Below are positions 11,301 through 20,366 of a stretch of 64,000 bases of DNA, in pieces. This DNA comes from Whitmania pigra (taxonomy: Eukaryota > Annelida > Clitellata > Hirudinida > Haemopidae). The DNA lies in contig JAJTWR010000136.1 in the NCBI GenBank assembly GCA_021613335.1, forward strand, positions 1,624,001 to 1,688,000. The letters are read 5' to 3'. The notes below the pieces were generated by a model. That model had not been told where the DNA came from. It saw nothing but the letters and a program-made list of their open reading frames with translations, and did no database searches. Numbering within the stretch: position 1 is the stretch's first letter; the number at the start of each line of letters is the position of its first letter. Position numbers and translations under genes: made by a program.

Positions 11301-12790
11301 GTTGACAGAGTGTGATAGACAAGCAGGTCTAGACCTTCAAACTCGTGCAGACACAGGTGAAAATATCCCTGTAATTTCTTCACTTTAGCTGGTCTTTTAT
11401 TCATTATCTCAAGTTCTCCAGAGTTTAGCTCGAGATGTTGAATTGCATTGTTGAATAGGTCTCATACCTTGAGAAAGCAATTCTTCTGCCAGAGCAATGC
11501 TTGTGGTTAGGTTATTTCCCACCAACTTGTGTACCAAGGTATACCATTGTTTTCAAAAGACTTTGCATCCTGATTTCGATCTCTGACTTCCTGTGGTTGC
11601 CTCACAAAATAAACCAATCCAGGAGCTCTTGGAATGTACTGCCTAGATCAGGAGTGTGCAACATTTTCAAAAGTTGGGCCACATTTGAACTTTTTGTATG
11701 TTTTATGTATGATGTCGACATCAAATCTAAAGCCAGAAATGTCTTCTATTTTGGCAGGAAACAATTTCAACATTCCCACTAATGCAGATGTTCATGTGTA
11801 GTGTTTCAGTGTTATTAAATAATAACTGAATAAAATAATATTAAATATATAATTATAAACAACATCTATATTTTTATTCATTTTTATTTGGACCTCAAGT
11901 GTTTAGTCAGCCCCCTAACTTCTTTTTGGTAGTTAATGCAGCTCTCAGCTGAAAAGTTTGGAGACCCCTAGAAGATAGCTGGCATAATTTTAAAAATAAG
12001 ATTACAGTAGCAAAACAAATCGCAGAATGCACCCCACGAAACAGATGAGGGTTAAAATCTGAGCAGGCCCTAAATTATTCTCAGGCTCCTGAGCAAAGCA
12101 TAAACTGTAAGAAAATTCAAGCCTAGAAATATATAAATGAATGAACAGTGTACTAGATTAAAATTCTCACTTTGTTACAAAATGCTAATATGCTCGAAGG
12201 ATCTTTGAGACAGCCAGTTGTCCCATCCAAAACCCATCCAGAAGAAGTCAAATACATAGATGGTCTATCACACATAAATGCCACCATGGGATCATAGTTT
12301 TCTTCGAGGGCCTGTTAATATGTTCGCTATAATTCTTACATATGAAATGTCAAGCATCAAAAACATAATTCTGTGAACTGTTCAGAAAACTACACATGTG
12401 TTAAAAACTTTTGCTAAACAAAAGTTAGGTCAGTAACAAGAAAAATTAGAGCACGTAATATATAAAAAAATCTATCCTTCTAGATGGCATCAGTTTTCAT
12501 GGAGGCATTACATATATTAATTTGCAAAAAAATATGATAATCAGACAAATTCATAAAGTGACTTACAGAGACCAAAAAAATGTGTGCAATATTTAGCATA
12601 CAAATATTATAAGGCAGCACCTTCCACAATCAAAATATCAACTATTTTTCGCATATATAAAATGTTATAAATCTTGACATTACATTCAGTAATATTTCAT
12701 CGGTTAAAAACAAAAAAAATGCGCACTTCATCAAAAACTAACATTAGAAAATGTGCAAGCCAATAACAGCAGAGCAACACCAGAAACCAT
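3780..12790 (-). CDS. APP-family (amyloid precursor-like) gene, 5' part, exons 1-4
   Basis: Spliced minus-strand gene coding the N-terminal E1 region of an amyloid-precursor-like type I membrane protein. Exons: 12743-12790, 12171-12311, 7680-7806, 3780-4040. All junctions are GT/AG and phases agree (0, 0, 1, then open at phase 1), giving about 192 residues with no stop. Order: signal peptide; growth-factor-like domain with six cysteines (MCDRPSMYL, GCLKD, FCNK, NWCNFGEEEC, YRCL); copper-binding-type domain with six cysteines ending FQGVEFVCCP. The ALLVP motif between the domains is an APP hallmark. E2, transmembrane and cytoplasmic exons would lie beyond the left edge. Odd features: positions matching the copper-binding histidines and the basic heparin loop are not conserved. 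Introns of 0.4, 4.4 and 3.6 kb hold LINE, SINE and hAT debris. Confidence 0.9.
4540..4740 (+). pseudogene. Short coding-like remnant of a repetitive invertebrate gene family
   Basis: The plus strand encodes VTNDAAEKGVALIQEFNGVI followed by a Gln-rich stretch, with stops soon after. The DAAE-x-GVALIQ-x-FN pattern resembles the end of uncharacterised multicopy proteins in invertebrate genomes, probably transposon-linked, recalled from general pattern only. It lies in intron 3 of the APP-family gene on the opposite strand. Confidence 0.3.
5195..5285 (+). repeat. Partial tRNA-derived SINE
   Basis: Shares GCGTGCCTG, AAAGCAACAGTCGTTA and a following GT-rich block with the SINE at 8165-8375. Here the B-box-like stretch GCGTTCGAAATC is better preserved. 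The 3' body and microsatellite tail are missing. Confidence 0.5.
5650..7385 (-). pseudogene. LINE with C-terminal zf-RVT-type domain, 3' part
   Basis: Minus-strand pieces in three frames correspond to the end of a non-LTR reverse transcriptase family carrying a C-terminal Cys-rich (zf-RVT) region. These include CNNLQRWKITQDAKCKLCG at about 6790-6860, then QKRVYFLHEG, then LVELMVPWKHRIGQ, YKVWFFAFEVGARGMVGQST and LADMSRAAEVASQ down to about 6230. A GC-richer 3' untranslated stretch continues to about 5650. Matching copies occur at 14750-16480 (minus), 51300-51515 (plus) and 55620-60730 (plus). It sits in intron 3 of the APP-family gene in the same orientation as that gene. Confidence 0.75.
7680..7806 (-). 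CDS. APP-family exon 3: second half of growth-factor-like domain
   Basis: 127 bases between an ATCAG acceptor and a GTAAGT donor, entering in phase 0 and leaving in phase 1. The reading VFPKMDIRNVVEST then VTINNWCNFGEEEC and FTVVPYRCL lines up with the APP segment that contains NVVEANQ, the QNWC motif and the IPYRCL motif. The loop after the NWC cysteine is acidic (GEEE), where vertebrate APP has a basic heparin-binding stretch. Confidence 0.9.
8165..8375 (+). repeat. tRNA-derived SINE with TTA microsatellite tail
   Basis: Begins with a box-A-like GGTTCAGAGGGTAGCGTGCC, continues through the block shared with 5195-5285, and ends in GGCACTATACAAATAAACATT followed by (TTA)n. The ACTATACAAAT plus ATT-repeat tail is typical of invertebrate tRNA-SINEs. 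GGCACTATACAAAT occurs twice near the end (about 8271 and 8314). The B box is degenerate. Confidence 0.6.
9047..9884 (+). mobile_element. Small hAT-like element in APP-family intron 2
   Basis: Flanked by ATACCTAT (9039-9046) and ATATCTAT (9885-9892), an 8-bp duplication with one mismatch. The ends start TAGGCATCGGTAGTCAAGCA and, on the other strand, TAGAGACCTGTGGACAGACA, which agree at about 13 of 20 positions, including TAG and the G-T-G-CA spacing. Both subterminal regions are rich in GAGTCAAA/GACTCGTT motifs in opposite orientation. A 48-codon ORF lies inside (9437-9583). Confidence 0.6.
9437..9583 (+). pseudogene. 48-codon Lys-rich ORF inside hAT-like element
   Basis: ATG to TAG encodes MSDVESRISLAKQKKHRKMN followed by an acidic tail. 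It starts with a Met after an AT-rich leader and could be the N-terminal exon of a lost transposase. No zinc-finger motif is visible. Function unknown. Confidence 0.3.
11650..11972. mobile_element. Possible hAT MITE
   Basis: The left end reads CAGGAGTGTGCAACATTTTC. The complement of the right end reads AGGGGTCTCCAAACTTTTC, the common hAT-type terminus with inverted repetition. A GGGCCACATTTG block follows the left end, as in Charlie-like MITEs. The flanking duplication is imperfect (CCTAGAT against CTAGAAGAT), so exact limits are uncertain. It lies in APP-family intron 2. Confidence 0.45.
12171..12311 (-). CDS. APP-family exon 2: first half of growth-factor-like domain
   Basis: 47 codons between an ACAG acceptor (at 12312-12315) and a GTGAGA donor (from 12170), phase 0 on both sides. 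The reading VAFMCDRPSMYLTSSGW followed by GCLKDPSSILAFCNK matches the APP pattern of a cysteine, a Trp-containing loop, Cys and Leu-x-Tyr/Phe-Cys-x-x. Too short to be listed by an ORF finder. Confidence 0.88.
12743..12790 (-). CDS. APP-family exon 1: start codon and signal peptide
   Basis: The ATG is at 12790 (minus). Sixteen codons encode MVSGVALLLLACTFSN, a short n-region followed by a hydrophobic core, i.e. a signal peptide closely resembling the one of vertebrate APP. The exon ends at 12743 before a GTTAGT donor, in phase 0. The next exon starts in phase 0 with ALEE, again as in vertebrate APP. The choice of start rests on this fit and on the phase agreement. Confidence 0.85.
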
Positions 12791-13330
12791 CTTGTCCACA
12801 AAAGAACGCAGAATGAGACCTCCGATCCTCTCGATTTATTCCGAGGTGTCAGATGCACCGGCGCTAATCTAATACGGGCGTACGCCCGAATTGATTTTCA
12901 CATTAACATATATTTAACATCAGCTGCTTCTAAATCCAAAAATAGAAATGACTCAACTCTAAAATGAAGCCTTTACCTAAAGAATTTCAAACTTAATTAA
13001 ATCAACTGTTCTGACACAAATTTCACAAGTTTTTATCTTCAGGCAGGTCCTCTATGAATGGATTTGAATAGCCATTGCATGTAACCGAATAATCATGTCC
13101 CAAAAAGATAGATGAATCACAACTATATTGCACAATATTGATCATATAAAATAAATTTACTGCCAGGGGACGTAATTTTTGGAGATAGGGGGCAACAGTA
13201 TATCGGCTGGAGTTTTTTGCAGGAGTCTTTTACTCTTCAATTATTCATGAGATTGTCAATAGGCGTGGTCTTTCCAATAATGAAATAGAAAATGATTTCT
13301 AGAAAACAACCAAAAATCTTATTTGCAGAA
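12791..13330. promoter_or_regulatory. Upstream region of APP-family gene
   Basis: The 90 bases directly upstream of the APP start codon, GC-richer than their surroundings, would hold the 5' untranslated region. A short palindrome-rich block with CGGGCGTACGCCCG lies near 12875-12890. No TATA box is obvious. Beyond about 12900 the sequence is plain AT-rich spacer. Confidence 0.35.
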
Positions 13331-13331
13331 T

Positions 13332-13700
13332 TTTAAAATCAAGTCACAGCTGCATAAGTTCTGTCGTGTCACAAATTCAAAAATATAAATAATAAAAAAT
13401 TATAAATATTTGAAAACATTTGTAACACACTTCACCAGCCTATATAAAATAGCTATTTCCAGACATGTTACCAAGCCTGTAGCAAGACGTGATAGCAATG
13501 GAGAAGATATGGGATCTCCAGGGAAGTCTCCTTTGTTATACGGATGCCTCGAAGACGACGGACAACAAGGCAGGAATAGGGATCCACATCCCGAAGAAAA
13601 ACGTGAACAACTTAAGCCTCAGGACATCAAGTCACAGCTGCATAAGTTCTGTCGTGTCACAAATTCAACGTGTATCGCAAGTAGGAAAAAACCGTCTCTA
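13332..13700 (+). pseudogene. LINE RNase H fragment with internal 46-bp direct repeat
   Basis: The plus strand at about 13500-13620 encodes LLYTDASKTTDNKAGIGIHIP, the first RNase H block of Jockey/I-type LINEs (YTDGSK...GxG). About 46 bp starting AATCAAGTCACAGCTGCATA occur at both 13332-13380 and 13624-13670, a direct repeat about 295 bp apart that flanks most of the fragment. No other part of the LINE remains nearby. Confidence 0.6.
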
Positions 13701-14505
13701 CAACTGAATAAAATATATTTTTTAAATAGTGAGAAACTAGTGATAAGTTAGGGATGCCGGTATAGAAGAAAACAAGAGTGCCAAGGCAGCATGTTCATAA
13801 TTAAATATAAAGGGACAAGTTAAAAATTTATTGATCTGATAAATAATTTTAAAAAATGGTTCAGAAATCCATTTGAAATAAAAAAGACATTTTTGTAGGG
13901 GCGGATTTAAGGATGTCCCCCATCCCGTCATTTTTAAAGTCTAAGGAAAAAAGACTTCACGCATGATAATTTGTAAGCAATACTTCAAAGGACGATAACG
14001 AACTTGTTAACCAATGCCATGTTGCAAAGGTTTTCGCTTAACAAGTCTCTGTGTCTCATAACTCCCTAAATATGGAAATCACATGTTTTACATGTACATT
14101 TAAAATGTACAAATCTTAAGAGACATTTTTAAACATTTAGAGATCAATTCTTGTAGTAGATGATGAAGTTAAGCAGATGTACCATGCTGTGAGACACAGC
14201 TTCATTGTTGAGTTCCAAACAGCATATCAATTATAACACGAAATTTCATGAGATTTCAAAGTTAAAGTCTCTCTTTCAAAAACCATAAATGGATCATTGA
14301 TCTGAACATGAATTGTAGCTCATGTATCATAGGCTTTATAATTTCATTGAAAGAAATAAGGATTTTTTAAATAAATTGAAACTCTAACATCAAATACAAT
14401 TATGAGTAACAAATAGTTGAATAATTATGACAAAAATAAATTAGTGCAAAACCCCACAAGTTTCTTATAGTTGCCATCAATTAATTTCAGCTAAATTCAA
14501 GTTGA
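13701..14505. other. AT-rich spacer without recognisable gene
   Basis: Short ORFs in this stretch show no domain motif, codon regularity or splice support. Nothing further is seen. Confidence 0.6.
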
Positions 14506-14509
14506 CAAC

Positions 14510-14745
14510 CCAAATTCAAGAGCCGTACAATGCAATGATTAACTTTGATAATTCCTTGTCGGTTAGCTCCGCAGTAGAAATTTCTAAGTTCATATAGAGA
14601 AAAGAATATCGGCCCTAGACTGAGCCCTGTCGAACTCGATTTGAGATGCTCCCAGTAACCGTCATGGCCACCAGTTGATAATATTTGTTTTCTGGCAGTT
14701 TTACCTAACTGGCCCATCCAAGGACCACTCCTCGGAGGGAGTCTA
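14510..14745 (-). pseudogene. CR1/Jockey-type LINE RT fragment, downstream half of a split copy
   Basis: The minus strand carries LSLGPIFFSLYELRNFY, a degraded form of the GSVLGPILFSLY motif, preceded by GQLGKTARKQ. About 130 bp are recognisably the same repeat as 160-300 (shared blocks AAAAGTAT/AAGAATAT, GACTGAGCCCTGT, CAGTAACCGTCATGGCCA). It lies on the far side of another LINE from its own endonuclease piece at 16490-17010. Confidence 0.65.
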
Positions 14746-14749
14746 TTTT

Positions 14750-16480
14750 TCTTACAGGGTAGTGAAAAGCCCTATCGCAAGAAATATACCTTTCGCTGCA
14801 ATGCAATCTTGCGAGAATTTGCTTTAGCTACCGCCGTTTTGGCAGCTGCTACCACTTCCTTTAGGACCTTATTGTATCACCACGTGCACCGACCATTGAG
14901 GGCATATTCGCAACTTGAGAGCATAAGATGAAGCGTCTCGAAGCTGCCGCAGAGTTCACATATACAGTCTTCCGTCAAACCCCATCTTCGCAAATTGTCC
15001 TTAGAGGGAAGTTCATAAATCAATCTTATCAGAAAGGCCAGATGGTATTGGAGACAACCTCTATATCTCGTACCAACGGATGGAACGCTGAACCACGTTT
15101 TCCCATGCGTTCCATCTACCCTGCTATGCCTGCTGCACTCTCTTAATAACTCGATCTCTTATCAAATCTCTCCTCTTCTCCTGAATAATAAGCCTTGCCC
15201 TAACCGCAGGGCAAGACTCAGACTTTTTGCGAAGTGGTTCCACCCAACAGCCTTGACGACCCGAATGAATAAGACCTCGCACTTCTTCTTCAGTTCCGCA
15301 ACTGACTTATCAATTTCATCCTGTGCTGAGAACTTCCTTTTAGGAAGAAAACAGTGGTTCGCAGGATCCTGATGTCCGCAGAGTTATTCAACATCCACTG
15401 CGTTCTTATTTTAGAGACCTCATACTCTTCTACCAGGGAACGATCGTCAATGGTCACAGCAGCCTTGGGAGAAGCACAAACTAGAACAACCAAACTTTAA
15501 ACCTTCCCTGCTTTCAAATTTGCCTTCAAATCTACAACAGCCTGTTCGACAGTGCTGCTCTCTTAGCTCCTACCGTTCAGCGAATCATTAAACACTTAGC
15601 CTAGGCTCTTAACCGGTTCCTCGGAAACTGTAGGAACCCGTTGACCCGCTACAACGAACAAGATGTCGCTGCAGACTTATCCTTTAACAAGGGCAATACT
15701 TCTCGACTTTGCAGGTTTAAAAGCCACTCGACACCACCCAAGAAGGCCACTTGTTCTCTTGTTCAGAGTGTTCTGAACAGCCGGTTTCCTATTCAGTGCT
15801 AGAGTGGTGGCATCCATAAACGCTTTTGCCGAAGGCATGTAGATACCCTTACCAAAAACGCGCCTCTGAAACATTAAACCCGGCTGCGTTGGTTGTATCG
15901 CCAGTATAAAAGGGAGGGTGATATTGCGCACCCCATTGCAATACCCACCTCCAGAGGAACCCACTTAGTATGTGTACGTCTTGGTCGAGAACCTCATCAA
16001 AAACCCGTCAAAATACGTATGAATAATCTGAATTGTGTGACGCGGCACATGATGAATCTCCAACGTTTTCCATATGAGTTGGTGTGGTACCGACCCGTAT
16101 GCATTCGCCAACGCACAACGTACAAACTCAGGCGGCGTCTCTTGGCTCTATGCAAGCCTGGAACACCTCCCTTCTGAATCGATGTATCAACGTACTTATT
16201 GGACAAAACATACTCGGTGAGTCTCGATGCAATCAAAGAAATAAATATTTTCTCTTCTACATTCAACAGCAAAATAAGTCTGTAGGTATATAGACGTCTG
16301 CGATTCTTCACTCATCATCTACAATGCCTGACTGCCAAGCCCTTTTTATGAAGGAGTGCAGCAAGTACAGCACCTTCGGGCATGTTTTATACAAAAGGTA
16401 AAGAATTCCATTGGGATCAGGCGTCCCTAGCTTTCCTAATAACTTGCCTCACTTCCTCAATCGACGGAGATGTCAAGCTA
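14750..16480 (-). pseudogene. zf-RVT LINE: RT, thumb and C-terminal region
   Basis: Minus strand, broken into at least five frames but in the correct order. A pre-RT segment (PSIEEV and following) lies near 16400-16480. ISLIASRLTEYVLSNKYVDT then QKGGVPG lies near 16150-16260. GKGIYMPSAKAFMDATTLAL precedes GLLGWCRVAFKPAKSRS at 15700-15880. VEEYEVSKIRTQWML lies near 15380-15440. The zinc-binding end LRRWGLTEDCICELCG lies near 14980-15040. The domain order equals that of LINEs with a C-terminal zf-RVT region. It is flanked on both sides by pieces of a different LINE. Confidence 0.78.
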
Positions 16481-16489
16481 AAAACACGG

Positions 16490-17010
16490 AAAAGCATGGA
16501 AAAGTTGTGTTCCAAGAAAGAAGCCGATGATCAGACCATTGATATCAGTTTTTTTTTAACAACAAGATGTGTCGGCCCATCTACCTCCAGAATAACAGTT
16601 TCGGTCATTACGACGTACAAGATGGATTCTGAAGTGATGAATTGTTATTCTGAATAGTTGATATCAAACCTGCTCATAATAACTCCGAGAAAAACTTTTG
16701 TCCTATAGGACCAGTTCAATAGAATGACTCATAAATAAACTTGGGTACCAAAGTATTTGAATTTTGTTGATGTGAAGTAAATATTTGGGAGACCTAGCTG
16801 ATGTTAAGACCTCCATGATTCGAACGGAAACCAAAATTCTGTGCAGACCCAACACGAGGATGTGGGCAACAGACAACTGCAAATCACTGCTGACGCAGTT
16901 GAAAGAAACCAATTCACCCATCGCCATGCCATATTTCAGCCGAGGAACTTTAAAAAAGACAATCAATTGGTATCTGCGTATTGGTAGCGGGAGGATGGAG
17001 TGGTCCATGA
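16490..17010 (-). pseudogene. CR1/Jockey-type LINE endonuclease fragment, upstream half of a split copy
   Basis: The minus strand near 16500-16560 reads SDHRLLSWNTTFPCF, matching LSDHWLLLWNTTFLR of the LINE at 1720-2445, the conserved end of the APE endonuclease. Further up the minus strand to about 17010 the reading is out of frame. In element order this endonuclease piece should precede the RT piece found at 14510-14745, and the two now lie 1.7 kb apart. Confidence 0.6.
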
Positions 17011-17059
17011 TCAAATCCTCTCAGAGTAGTTCTATATGTAAACCAGATCCAAAAGCAGG

Positions 17060-20000
17060 TTGATACTAAGAATATGGCCTTCAAGCTCTCAAAAAGTTAT
17101 TCAAAAAGCGGCGTATGAGAGGAAAAATGAATCAAGACAAAACACCTAGAACACTGGGCACTCCCCAAGGAGAACCTAATGCTGTTAAGGACAATAAGAA
17201 GCGCAAAAATAGAAAAATGCAGCTTTATAGCTTTTATACGAATTTTAAGAAACGTCAGTGTTTGTCAAAAGAATGATGAAAATAATGCATAAAAAGAATA
17301 AAAAACCGGAAAAAACCATAAGTGTATTTTTAAATCTAATTTAGGCATTTATGTTTTCCGAAAGTAACATATAACACACATTATATAAGTCGCATATAAG
17401 TTTATTTATCTGCATAAAAAATAAATTTGGTTCAAGAGACCATTGATTTTAGTTTTTTAATTAATTGATACTAAGAAGGGGCGCTTTGTCAGGGCCAATC
17501 AAGTCAAATCAACAGCTCGTCAAAGGCTTCAGGTGTTGCCGAGCGAATGGAACCTTTTTTTTTATTATACCGATATGACATATAGGACATATGCACAGTA
17601 GAATAAACACTAAGTTTTGGACTAGATGGGATGATGTTCATAGTAAATCTTGGCAGTTTTAAGTAAGCAAAAAATAAATATGGCAGTATAGGTTACAAAA
17701 CTTAGAAATAGACTTTAAGTTTGTTGTTTGCACATGGATAGAAAATAAAGCTGCGAAAGAGAAAGGCGTGCGGTGACGAGGTTTATGACAAGCTATTAAG
17801 TGTAAATACTAACAAAGTTGATTCTCAACTGTAACTCTAATTAATTTTGTCTTTATGACAATAACGATAACTTAGTAAATAATAAATTATTAAATAGAAT
17901 GTCCAGTCAGTTAACTGAAATTTGTACCAGCATGTATAAATAATTTCTCTCAATTTTTTGCTGTATGCTGTCAGTCATCCCTCCTGCTAAAAATTTGGTA
18001 ATTGTTTTGTACCACGTTATCAATTAAATAATAAGTGTAAACTTAACGCAATTATATGAATCAACTTTACAGAAGTTGCAGCAATATTCGTCAGTGAAGG
18101 TGGCGAACCACCAATCAAGAAGTTTCAACAATTTTAATTAACATATTTATATGGTTACGAATGAAAAATATTGTAAGTCAGGAAATGCGTTTCTGTGCAA
18201 CTTCAAACTTCGATATTATAAGAAAATTCAGCTGCCCATACGGGACCCCAAAAAAAGCGGGCCACTGGGCACTCTCCTTCAGCACCCTTCAGCAATGACC
18301 CTCTTGTAGTATATATAGTTTTCAATGTGTTAGCGATGAATTTCAAATCAAATGATTTAAGATCAGGAAATAAAATTCTTTTTGTCATAACACAAAAACA
18401 GGGGTTGTTTGATTTTGTTCATTTCAAATCTCTTTTTGATGAGAGATGATTGTTTTTCTAATTTAAAATTCACGAAATCATCTAAAATTTAAAATATTTA
18501 AATATCTTTATCTCTGACTTTATCATTAGATAATCGACACCATGAATGAAAGCCGTAAAATTGCTATGATAACCAAAATAAAAACCATTTGTAATTTGCT
18601 ACCGCTGCTTGACGTTAACAAAACTAGTTTAGCAATTTCTAAAGTACTTACTTAGTTGTAAGTTTATTTAAATTTGTTATTCAAAAGAAAACGCAAATTC
18701 AGTTTCTGTGTGCTCCGGCACGATGGATACAAATCCTGAAATATTTTGACTCTCTCTTCACAAATATTTCTACGCTTTAGAGGTCTGGACGATGCGTTAG
18801 TCGGAATTCTGCCACCCGCGGAAGATTGGCGGGTTGGTTGGTGAAGTTCTTAATACAAAAATTAATTATGAATAAATGTTTTACAAGCAATTATTCACCC
18901 AAATTAAAAAAATAAGCTGAAGCAATAGAATTTCAATGAAATTCATTATTTTTAACTAGATTAAAAAAATTTGAACATTATTAGATTAGAATCATGTGAT
19001 TCATCTTCAAGTTGAATGAAAATTTCGAGTTGCCTATAAAATAACTACATACTACTTATGTACTTAATAATTAAAATTCGTGTACTTGATCATGTACGTC
19101 TGAGGCTAAATAAAAGCTGATCGTCGAAGTCTTCCATAAAGACTTCACTTATTATAGTATAATCTTGTAGCCGAACTTTTTATTTAAAAAATGTTTATTA
19201 ATACTTAATCTCTCGAGCAATTATTCAAGTGATGAAGTTATTCACATCGAAAATTTATTATTGTATATATTGGAAAGAGATGCAAATATAACCCGCAGAT
19301 TGTATTTTGGTGTACACATGCAAACTGTTGAGACTCCTAAAGTCGATATTTTCGTCCTCTCATGCTTGCTCAATATCTTCTCTGTTCATTATAAGAATAT
19401 TCCAATAGTCAGTAGTTCCTCATGGTCACAACTGGACAACGCATTTTCTTAGAATTTTAAAATAATGTTGTTCTCAGGATTTCGTAATAGATGGATGTGA
19501 AAAAAATCATATCTATAAATATTGGACAAAACAGGTGAGAATTCAGCCATATTGAATATCATAATTATTGTTATAATTGTCATCATTAGTGCATAAATTT
19601 ATGTAAAGAAACTAGACACTGCGAGAAAAAGAGGTATGTGTTCATAAAATAATTCCTTGTAACCAGCGTAACATTTGAAGGAAATGAGTTTGTTTACGAA
19701 TCGAAGCAAAAAACATTTGCGCAATTCTTCGTCCATATTGGAAATGATAGAATTGTTTCTGATGTATGATGTGAGAGTTATGCTAAGGAGAGAAGGAAGT
19801 CTTGCTGACAAGAATCATGCTGTTTTGTTTTGTAAACAATACTAATACATCATTGAAGCCCTGGTTTTTTCAAATTTGACAAGACAACAACAAGATACAA
19901 CAGAATATCCTTGATTAAGACTATATTGTTCGGGTTTAAATTCTTTGCTAATTTTAAACTATTTGCAAGTTTAGTCATGAATGCAGTTATTTTGTTACAC

Positions 20001-20160
20001 TTCCATCATTTCAAGGCTCATTTACACATATATAACTTGTTTACTATTCCTTCATTAAAATCAGAGTCTCAAAAGAAATTCAAATTTTTGGGGTAGCCTG
20101 ACTTTTTTATTCTAAAAAGGTGACCTCTTATAGTACCGGTAAAAATGACAAAAATGAAGT
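17060..20160. other. 3.1-kb AT-rich spacer, no gene recognised
   Basis: No ORF shows a motif, and no consistent exon set was found. A GC-richer scrap at about 18235-18300 (GGGACCCC...GCGGGCCACTGGGCAC) resembles the subterminal sequence of hAT elements and is similar to 35530-35580. The rest is simple A/T-biased sequence. Confidence 0.6.
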
Positions 20161-20164
20161 GTAA

Positions 20165-20301
20165 GTGGGAAAATACCACTCACATTAAACGCGCATTATG
20201 TTCGATTTTACCTACTACACACTCCATATGAGAGCTACAATCGTATGCGTTTTATGACTATACAATTTTAAATGGTGTTACCGCATGCCATAAACTTCAG
20301 A
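20165..20301 (+). repeat. Repeat X, left part (interrupted copy)
   Basis: About 110 bp match 44375-44560, with shared blocks TTATGTTCGATTTTAC, AATCGTATGCGT and CATAAA-ACTT. The copy breaks off at the TA dinucleotide at 20302-20303 and resumes at about 27555. Confidence 0.7.
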
Positions 20302-20366
20302 TACACAGTCCGGACGGAAACCTTAAGGACACCCATATTTTTGTGGCAATTCGTTAAATATTAAGT

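Noticed and set aside
19599..19811. 70-codon minus-strand ORF as a gene
   Set aside because: No recognisable domain, no neighbouring exons in phase; expected by chance in AT-rich DNA.
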